Origin: Candidatus Portnoybacteria bacterium CG08_land_8_20_14_0_20_40_83 | GTDB lineage: Bacteria > Patescibacteriota > Minisyncoccia > Portnoybacterales > GWB1-42-6 | Reading direction: 5' to 3' | Assembly: GCA_002774415.1 (NCBI GenBank) | Contig: PEYL01000025.1 | Location: 1 to 5,333 of the forward strand | Length of the DNA stretch: 5,333 bases | Shown here: positions 1 through 4,132 of the stretch, piece after piece | How positions within the stretch are numbered: the first letter of the stretch is position 1 | Layout of the letters: every line of letters begins with the position of its first letter | Made by a program: the position numbers and the translations under genes | Notes under the pieces: generated by a model | Database searches by the model: none | Seen by the model: the letters and a program-made list of their open reading frames with translations, nothing else | What the model was told of the DNA's origin: nothing

Positions 1-718
1 ATCTCTGCATGATCAGATCCACTTCCTGCTGGGAAAATCCGTAAATTTCCTTTAATTTACTATTGAAATTATTGATGGCCGCGCCCTTCATCGGCCCTCG
101 GCAGCCGTCGCAGGGATAGTTGCTTGACGGGCAGGGCGCGCCGCAGCCACCCAGAATGACCGGCCCAAGGCAGGGCTCGCCTTTTTGCAAAAAACACTCG
201 TTTCGTTTCAGCTGACATTCATAGCAAACCGGTCGCTGGGGAATTTTGGGGATAACGCCCGCAATCAATTCTTTGGCCGCCCAAAAAAATTCTTCTTTAT
301 TGATCGGGCAACCCGGAATTTCCAAATCCACTTTAACATAATGTTTGACCGGTCTAATATTAGGATTTTCTATGCCTTCAATGTTTTTATAAACATATCT
401 TAATCGTTGTTCTTTGTCCTGATAATTTTTAAGTTCGGCGATGCCGCCCAAACAGGCACACGCTCCAATCGTCACTAAATACTTACTTTTTTGTCTGATT
501 TTTTTCAACCGTTCAATATTTTCTGAAGTAATCGGCGTCCCTTCAACAAAAACAATATCGTAGTTTCCTGCTTCCGGCAGATCTTCAACCATCGCAAAAT
601 CACCGATTTTAACTTTATTGGTCAGCTCAAAAAATCTTTCGCCCAAATCCAAAATCGCCACCTGGCAACCTTCGCAGCAGGTCAAAGATGTTATAACTAT
701 ATTGGGTTTTTTAATCAT
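1..718 (-). CDS. hyhS: Group 3b [NiFe] hydrogenase small (delta) subunit, 3' end cut off by the window
   Basis: I translated this by hand from an ATG at 718-716; the frame stays open to the left edge (239 codons plus one base), so the gene is partial and its stop lies outside. It begins MIKKPNIVITSLTCCEGCQ. Visible ligand cysteines match a three-cluster hydrogenase small subunit. The proximal [4Fe-4S] set is C15 and C18 (CEGC), C87 or C89 (GACAC) and C137 (PGCP). A second set is C165, C168, C175 and C183, and a third is C192, C196, C203 and C206 (GAPCP, CDGC). Family knowledge: the small subunit carries electrons between the NiFe site of the large subunit and the diaphorase subunits, in the cytoplasm, with no Tat signal; none is seen here. 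About 15-25 residues are probably missing compared with the usual length. No Shine-Dalgarno site precedes the ATG. The usual order hyhB-hyhG-hyhS-hyhL is interrupted here by three other genes. The large subunit should follow beyond the left edge. Confidence 0.93.
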   Translation of the reverse strand, partial: MIKKPNIVITSLTCCEGCQVAILDLGERFFELTNKVKIGDFAMVEDLPEAGNYDIVFVEGTPITSENIERLKKIRQKSKYLVTIGACACLGGIAELKNYQDKEQRLRYVYKNIEGIENPNIRPVKHYVKVDLEIPGCPINKEEFFWAAKELIAGVIPKIPQRPVCYECQLKRNECFLQKGEPCLGPVILGGCGAPCPSSNYPCDGCRGPMKGAAINNFNSKLKEIYGFSQQEVDLIMQR

Positions 719-732
719 CGTTTAATATTTTA

Positions 733-766
733 CTGTCTGACAGCGTTGTCGCTCTGTCAGACAACG
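733..766. repeat. Palindromic repeat between the DUF6390 gene and hyhS
   Basis: The 53-base gap between the two genes is largely an inverted repeat. TGTCTGACAG at 734-743 is the reverse complement of CTGTCAGACA at 754-763, and CGTTGTC at 744-750 pairs alternatively with GACAACG at 760-766, so two exclusive hairpins are possible. Neither strand has a T-run directly after the stem, so an intrinsic terminator is unlikely. It may be a dispersed repeat or a processing or stability element just ahead of hyhS. Confidence 0.6.
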
Positions 767-771
767 ACAAA

Positions 772-1539
772 TTACAATGAATTTGAATTTGCCAAAGCCA
801 GCGCTAAATCAGTAAATTTTTGCAGATTCAAAACCTGCTCTTTTGATAATTTCTCGCAAACCGCGCCCCAATGTAATGAAACATAATCGCCGGATTTTGC
901 GTCCGTCAAAAGCTGGCTGTCCTCGGCTTCATTTAAAATTTCTTTTTCAATAGCGCTATCCTCGTAAATTTTACCCCTGCCATCCATTTTAAGAGGATTC
1001 GTTTTCACTCTTAAATATTTTTTGCCAACGTCGACTATCTTACCCCAAGAAATCCGGCAGGCATCATAAGAAGCTAAATTGTGCAATTCTTTTGTTTTGC
1101 CTGTGCGCCTGTAAATATTAAAAATATGGAAATTATGGTGTGGGAAAGAATCAATATTGAAATTTTCAGCAAATTTTATGAATTCTTTAAAACCAAGATG
1201 CTTTTTTAAATTAACCGTTTCTGATAAATGCTTAAATAAACTTTTACCCCCGACATTATCAAGCAATCGGTTGCCGACCCAATAAGCTTCAACAATCTTT
1301 TCGTCAAATGGGTTTTTATTCTGATTTTCGCGCGCAAGAAGCTCAAGGTATGGATACATTGTTTCAAAGCTCTCAAGCAACGGTCTAATCGATTTACCCG
1401 GCCTTTTTTTGCTAATAGTGGCATAAAACTCCAAAATATCTGCCTGATTTTCGGGGCCGCAAAGATGCAGCCGGTTTGGCATAAAAGCATATCGGACGCA
1501 ACGGCTAATGCCCTTAATTTCTTGATTGGACTGTTGCAT
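772..1539 (-). CDS. DUF6390-like protein with a HypC-like C-terminal part, hydrogenase-associated
   Basis: The product has 255 residues, starting at ATG 1539-1537 and ending at TAA 774-772. The N-terminal part has the pattern RYAFMPNRLHLCGPENQ (residues 16-32). The C-terminal part has WGKIVDV (165-171), NPLKMDGRGK (181-190) and GDYVSLHWGAVCEKLS (217-232). I recognise this arrangement (RYA-x-x-PN-x-L-x-x-CGP, then GD-[WY]-V-S-LHW) from memory as the DUF6390 family, which is often encoded near [NiFe] hydrogenases; I could not search to confirm it. Residues 160-180 and 217-242 align without gaps to the start and end of the HypC-like protein encoded at 2644-2847, with C161 opposite HypC Cys2. The middle (about 35-150) is mostly helical in character and has no motif I recognise. 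No membrane segment or signal peptide is seen. Its place 53 bases ahead of hyhS suggests a role in maturation or assembly, which is inference. The start has no Shine-Dalgarno site; an A-rich stretch precedes it. Confidence 0.8.
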   Translation of the reverse strand: MQQSNQEIKGISRCVRYAFMPNRLHLCGPENQADILEFYATISKKRPGKSIRPLLESFETMYPYLELLARENQNKNPFDEKIVEAYWVGNRLLDNVGGKSLFKHLSETVNLKKHLGFKEFIKFAENFNIDSFPHHNFHIFNIYRRTGKTKELHNLASYDACRISWGKIVDVGKKYLRVKTNPLKMDGRGKIYEDSAIEKEILNEAEDSQLLTDAKSGDYVSLHWGAVCEKLSKEQVLNLQKFTDLALALANSNSL

Positions 1540-1573
1540 TTTTCAATTTCTTTAGATTGTGCTAAGGAAAGGT

Positions 1574-1618
1574 GGAAAGGTGTCAGGTACCTTTTTGCAG
1601 GGTACCTGACACCTTTCC
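1574..1618. repeat. Perfect 18-bp inverted repeat, REP-like, overlapping the 3' end of the transporter gene
   Basis: GGAAAGGTGTCAGGTACC at 1574-1591 is exactly the reverse complement of 1601-1618, with a 9-base loop (TTTTTGCAG). The left arm is preceded by a tandem copy of its first eight bases (GGAAAGGT at 1566-1573 and 1574-1581). I recall very similar GGTGTCAGGTACC palindromes beside REP-associated IS200-like (RAYT, Y1/HuH) transposases in other genomes; no such transposase is in this window. The repeat contains the TGA stop of the transporter gene. No T-run follows on the minus strand, so a terminator role is not supported. Confidence 0.85.
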
Positions 1619-2485
1619 TGATAAATATTTAAGGCTAATTATAAACGCCAAACCAGCCATAATCGAAACTCCTGCCGCTATTTCTTTTAACGAAACACTA
1701 GCGCCGCTTGCCAAAGAAAGCATTGTTGTAACAGACGAACCAAACATCAAAATGGCCGTGGCAACAGAGACTGGAACATATTTTAAACCGCTATACCACG
1801 TTAAAACATAGCCAAACAAAAGCCCGGCGGTAATAGCGGTCCAGCCGATTTGCACGATACTTAAACTGACGATGGGCGCGAGTCCACCAGAAAATCCAAG
1901 ATAACCTAAAATAAATATAGACCCAAAAAACATTCTTCCCCAGGCGACAATTTTGCCGTCCAAGTCCCGCAAGGCGTATTTTGAGATTACATTTTCAATC
2001 GCCCACAAAAATGTCGCTGCCAAAACCATTAAATCCCCTTTTGAAAAAGACACTGGCAATTTTTTCAATAAAAACAAATTTCCCAAAATCAGCAAAAGCG
2101 CCCCGATTAAAAATTCTTTGCTGATTTTTTCTCTTAAAAACATAGCCGCCAAAATCGCCACGTAAACAAACATGGTTTTATGGATAAAACTTCCTTGCGC
2201 CGCTGAAGTCAAAGAAAGACCTTTAAAAAATAGCAGAAACGGGACGCTGCCGCCAACCAAGCCGATCAAACCCAACACAGACCACTGCTTTTTTGTTAAT
2301 TTTTTTAACGCAACACGCTCTTTAATTGCCAAAAAGATGCTGCAAAGCGCCAAAGCCACCAAAGCGTTTTTTAAAAAAGTAAAAACATAGGGATTTATCA
2401 CGCTGACGCTGTATTTATTGATAAAAATAGAAAAACCTGAAATTATCGCGGTGGCTAAAACTAATATTAAACCTTTTTTATTCAT
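1583..2485 (-). CDS. EamA/DMT-superfamily membrane transporter
   Basis: The 300-residue protein is strongly hydrophobic, with about ten predicted transmembrane segments in two halves (roughly residues 4-138 and 150-290), as in two-EamA-domain drug/metabolite transporters. Supporting patches include GFSIFINKYSVSVINPYVFTF split over residues 17-37, LVGGSVPFLLFFKGLSLTSAAQ near 75-96 and the second-half start FLWAIENVISKYALRD near 158-173. The length is typical of the family. Substrates are varied (amino acids, metabolites, nucleotide sugars), so none is assigned. Its location inside a hydrogenase operon raises metal or cofactor-precursor transport as a possibility, but no motif supports this. 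The last residues (about GKVSGTLQKGT) and the TGA stop are read from the inverted repeat at 1574-1618, so the original C-terminus may have been replaced. The ATG at 2485 has no Shine-Dalgarno site, and a long palindrome begins just upstream. Confidence 0.88.
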   Translation of the reverse strand: MNKKGLILVLATAIISGFSIFINKYSVSVINPYVFTFLKNALVALALCSIFLAIKERVALKKLTKKQWSVLGLIGLVGGSVPFLLFFKGLSLTSAAQGSFIHKTMFVYVAILAAMFLREKISKEFLIGALLLILGNLFLLKKLPVSFSKGDLMVLAATFLWAIENVISKYALRDLDGKIVAWGRMFFGSIFILGYLGFSGGLAPIVSLSIVQIGWTAITAGLLFGYVLTWYSGLKYVPVSVATAILMFGSSVTTMLSLASGASVSLKEIAAGVSIMAGLAFIISLKYLSGKVSGTLQKGT

Positions 2486-2488
2486 TTA

Positions 2489-2670
2489 CTTTGACTACGA
2501 ATTACGAATTTTCACGAATATACGAATCTTTTAAATCCCACCCAACCTCCAGAGCTAAGCTCAGCTTTGCCTTTAAAAAGGGAGGAGTCATTCCCTCCTT
2601 TATTAAAGGAGGGTTAGGGTGGATTTTATTTCGTATATTCGTATTATTTCGTATTTCGTAGTAAACTTTT
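2489..2670. repeat. Composite nested inverted repeat (MITE-like) filling the hypC-transporter junction
   Basis: The whole gap forms one imperfect inverted repeat of about 180 bases. The outer left arm (2491-2530, rich in TACGAAT and ACGAAT units) matches the reverse complement of the outer right arm (2628-2668). Inside, AAATCCCACCCAACCTCC (2533-2550) pairs imperfectly with GGAGGGTTAGGGTGGATTT (2608-2626), and CCTTTAAAAAGGGAGG (2570-2585) with CCCTCCTTTATTAAAGG (2593-2609). A further small palindrome, GAGCTAAGCTC, sits at 2552-2562 in one side only. The right arm runs into hypC and supplies its last codons and stop; the left arm ends a few bases before the transporter start. No transposase is encoded, which fits a non-autonomous or REP-type element. 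Confidence 0.82.
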
Positions 2671-2847
2671 TATTTCTTTAGCCTGTTTTTGGCTTATCCT
2701 TTGCACAATAACATTATTTTGCGTCAAAACCCAATCGCCCTTTTTGACTTTTATAAGTGCACCCACTTCTTGCGAGCCTTTCGCTGATTTTACCTTAGCA
2801 ACGCCATTCTTAAACGAAATAACTTGTTTGGGAATAGTTAAACACAT
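2644..2847 (-). CDS. hypC: HypC/HupF-family [NiFe] hydrogenase maturation chaperone
   Basis: The product begins MCLTIPKQVISFKNGVAKVK and has 67 residues from the ATG at 2847-2845. I chose this start over an in-frame ATG at 2865 because HypC proteins need Cys as residue 2; the upstream ATG lies in an AT-rich repeat and would add MNLAKR. Family knowledge: Cys2 of HypC, after removal of Met, binds the Fe(CN)2CO precursor together with HypD and delivers it to the large subunit. The small beta-barrel pattern is visible: MCL-x-IP at the start, then GALIKVKKGDWVL (about 29-41) and a C-terminal helix. The usual VHAG-x-A motif is replaced by TQNNVIV, so this is a diverged member. The final residues LLRNTK and the TAA stop are encoded by the right arm of the repeat at 2489-2670. 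It lies between hyhG and the transporter gene. There is no clear Shine-Dalgarno site. Confidence 0.88.
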   Translation of the reverse strand: MCLTIPKQVISFKNGVAKVKSAKGSQEVGALIKVKKGDWVLTQNNVIVQRISQKQAKEIKSLLRNTK

Positions 2848-2857
2848 ACGCTTCGCT

Positions 2858-2953
2858 AAATTCAAAATTCAAAAATCAAAATGCAAAATTTTTGTATTCG
2901 CCTCCGGCGAATTTATTTTAAATTTTGAATTGTCATTTTTCATTTTGATATTT
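2858..2953. repeat. AT-rich imperfect inverted repeat with a central GC-rich hairpin, between hyhG and hypC
   Basis: The left arm at 2858-2890 (AAATTCAAAATTCAAAAATC and on) matches imperfectly the reverse complement of the right arm at 2920-2953. At the centre, ATTCGCC (2896-2902) and GGCGAAT (2906-2912) form a perfect 7-bp stem with a 3-base loop. It fills most of the 120-base gap between the two genes. I recall similar TTCAAAATTCAAAAATCAAAATG repeats scattered in uncultured bacterial genomes. It contributes the spurious upstream ATG of hypC at 2865. No T-run terminator is formed by the central stem. Confidence 0.72.
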
Positions 2954-2967
2954 ACATTTTAAATTTT

Positions 2968-3825
2968 TTAAATTGCTCCCTGAATATTTTTTATTCTACT
3001 ATATTGAAATACCGGCCCGTCTTTACAAGTGTAATATGGCCCGACACCGCAATGCTGGCAGACACCGATTCCGCAGTGCATTCTTCTTTCAAGTGACAAA
3101 TAAATATCTTCATCGCTAAATCCGTGTTTTTTTAATTTTTCTAAAACAAATTTATACATTACCGGCGGACCGCATATAAAAGCTCTCGCATTGAGAACCA
3201 AAGAGGCTACGTCAAATAATTTTGTTACTAGCCCCACACAACCTTTCCAATCCTCGCATACTTTATCGATTGTCAGTTGCAGATTTATGCCGTTTTTTCG
3301 CCAATCATCATATTCATTGCGGAACAGCATTTCCGATGGATGTTTTGCGCCGTAAAAAATCTGGACTTTCGCATCTTTATCTAAAAAATCATTTTTACCA
3401 AGAATTAATGTTCGTAGAGGAATTAAGCCTAATCCGCCAACGACTATTAAAACGTTCTTTTTCAATTGGCCACCCAGCTCAGCGGGGTTAGGCCCAGCTA
3501 AGCTGGGCCATCCGCTTCCAAAAGGACCGCGAATTCCAACTTTATCTCCTGTTTTCAAAGCATGCAATCTATTGGTCAGCCTGCCAGCCGCCCGTATACA
3601 TAATTCAATATTTTTATTTCGCGTACCGCTGCACGGCGCAAAAGGCGCTTCGCCAAACCCGGGCAAAGACAAAATCATAAATTGGCCCGGCTTATGCAAA
3701 ATGTCTTCATCGAGTCTTAATTGAAAATGCATTTTATTAAAAGCAAATTCAAATAACTTTATGTCCGGCGTCTGATCGGTAATTTTGACTATTTTTGCGG
3801 ATTTGGTGTCGTAAGGATTAAACAT
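2968..3825 (-). CDS. hyhG: Hydrogenase gamma subunit, FAD/NAD(P)-binding with [2Fe-2S] site
   Basis: The protein has 285 residues from ATG 3825; an in-frame TTG at 3840 would add five residues, but the ATG fits better with a -10 box at 3841-3846. It is a ferredoxin-NADP reductase-like flavoprotein of the PyrK/HydG type. The N-terminal barrel carries PGQFMILSLPG (46-56) and APCSG (63-67) for FAD. The NAD(P) part carries GGLGLIPLR (130-138) and CGPPVM (218-223). The C-terminal [2Fe-2S] ligands are C251, C256, C259 and C267 (CGIGVCQHCG, then YTC). Family knowledge: this subunit exchanges hydride between NAD(P)H and the iron-sulfur chain of group 3b hydrogenase in the cytoplasm. Residues 108-119 (SLAGPNPAELGG), just after the conserved GPFGSGWP, are encoded by a palindrome and look like an insertion, because homologues as I recall them pass directly to a short linker. 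A 120-base repeat-filled gap separates it from hypC. Confidence 0.94.
   Translation of the reverse strand: MFNPYDTKSAKIVKITDQTPDIKLFEFAFNKMHFQLRLDEDILHKPGQFMILSLPGFGEAPFAPCSGTRNKNIELCIRAAGRLTNRLHALKTGDKVGIRGPFGSGWPSLAGPNPAELGGQLKKNVLIVVGGLGLIPLRTLILGKNDFLDKDAKVQIFYGAKHPSEMLFRNEYDDWRKNGINLQLTIDKVCEDWKGCVGLVTKLFDVASLVLNARAFICGPPVMYKFVLEKLKKHGFSDEDIYLSLERRMHCGIGVCQHCGVGPYYTCKDGPVFQYSRIKNIQGAI
3466..3510. repeat. In-frame palindromic element inside hyhG
   Basis: GGCCCAGCT (3491-3499) and AGCTGGGCC (3501-3509) form a perfect 9-bp palindrome with a one-base centre. TGGCCACCCAGCT (3467-3479) is an imperfect further partner of AGCTGGGCCA. The stretch is GC-rich within an AT-rich gene and encodes a Gly/Pro/Ala-rich peptide (about residues 108-120 of HyhG). 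It shares CAGCTCAGC-type sequence with the sites at 4443-4453 and 2558-2567, and encodes PAELGG. Confidence 0.7.
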
Positions 3826-3833
3826 CTTGCTTG

Positions 3834-3862
3834 TTGACAAATTATAATATAGAAGATAAAAT
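3834..3862 (+). promoter_or_regulatory. Sigma-70-type promoter for the small plus-strand gene
   Basis: A perfect -35 box TTGACA (3834-3839) is followed after 17 bases by TAAAAT (3857-3862). The expected transcription start is near 3869, leaving a leader of about 20 bases that contains the GGGAGG ribosome binding site. The -35 box lies next to a TATAAT on the other strand (3841-3846), so the plus and minus promoters overlap back to back. Confidence 0.62.
3841..3846 (-). promoter_or_regulatory. Possible -10 box for hyhG
   Basis: Read on the minus strand, 3846-3841 is a consensus TATAAT, 15 bases before the hyhG ATG at 3825. The predicted leader is under ten bases. I see no convincing -35 box at the right distance. 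It may allow hyhG and later genes to be transcribed independently of hyhB. Confidence 0.4.
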
Positions 3863-3880
3863 ATGATAAAATTGTTCTTT

Positions 3881-3886
3881 GGGAGG
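3881..3886 (+). promoter_or_regulatory. Strong Shine-Dalgarno site GGGAGG
   Basis: GGGAGG lies five bases before the ATG at 3892 and fixes the start of the small plus-strand gene. It stands out because none of the six minus-strand genes has a comparable site. Confidence 0.8.
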
Positions 3887-3891
3887 CTAAT

Positions 3892-4080
3892 ATGGAAACG
3901 AACGGAAATATTGTTTTAGACTGGAACGAAGAAGAAACATGTGTTGATTGTGGCAAAAAACTGGGCTATCCGAAAGGCAGACATATTGACTTACGGCCAA
4001 ATTATGTAAATGGCCATGGCGATCATTGTACTCCTTGTCTTCAAACCTGCTCCTTCGCAGCCATACTGGGGACAAACTAA
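3892..4080 (+). CDS. Small cysteine-rich, probable zinc-ribbon protein
   Basis: The 62-residue product has two CxxC pairs, C17-V-D-C20 (CVDCGKK) and C46-T-P-C49, plus C53, H31, H42 and H45. The two pairs 25 residues apart suggest a zinc ribbon or rubredoxin-like knuckle that binds Zn or Fe; I do not recognise a named family. The N-terminus is acidic (DWNEEE) and there is no signal peptide or membrane segment. It is a real gene on several grounds: a near-consensus promoter, a strong Shine-Dalgarno site five bases upstream, and a hairpin-plus-T-run terminator 18 bases after the TAA stop. It runs opposite to its neighbours and lies between hyhB and hyhG, so read-through from hyhB would be antisense to it. 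A regulatory or metal-handling role is possible but nothing in the sequence proves one. The overlapping open frame on the other strand (3887-4075) is a shadow. Confidence 0.82.
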   Translation: METNGNIVLDWNEEETCVDCGKKLGYPKGRHIDLRPNYVNGHGDHCTPCLQTCSFAAILGTN

Positions 4081-4097
4081 CAAAAATTATTTCTACT

Positions 4098-4127
4098 AAG
4101 CACTACTTCCTATGAGTAGTGCTTTTT
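4098..4127 (+). terminator. Intrinsic terminator of the small plus-strand gene
   Basis: AAGCACTACT (4098-4107) and AGTAGTGCTT (4115-4124) form a perfect 10-bp stem with a 7-base loop, followed by TTT and then CT. The T-run is on the plus strand only. It sits 18 bases after the stop of the small gene and six bases beyond the 3' end of hyhB, so it also limits convergent read-through into hyhB. Confidence 0.88.
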
Positions 4128-4132
4128 CTATT

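Noticed and set aside
185..403. 72-codon open frame on the plus strand
   Set aside because: It is antisense to hyhS, which has clear cysteine motifs; it has no Shine-Dalgarno site and no recognisable product.
733..766. Intrinsic terminator between the DUF6390 gene and hyhS
   Set aside because: The hairpin is strong but neither strand has a T-run directly after it.
1206..1490. 94-codon minus-strand frame inside the DUF6390 gene
   Set aside because: It overlaps a recognisable family in another frame and its translation has no coherent motif.
1572..1811. 79-codon plus-strand frame starting in the REP-like repeat
   Set aside because: It is antisense to the transporter 3' end; no independent start signals are seen.
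2489..2670. CRISPR-like repeats (ACGAAT units)
   Set aside because: The units are short, irregularly spaced and arranged as inverted rather than direct repeats with spacers.
2647..2865. Longer HypC form starting at ATG 2865
   Set aside because: It would put six residues before MCLTIP, whereas HypC needs Cys at position 2; the upstream ATG belongs to the AT-rich repeat.
3222..3491. 89-codon plus-strand frame within hyhG
   Set aside because: It is a shadow of hyhG, whose NAD(P) and FAD motifs lie in the other strand over the same interval.
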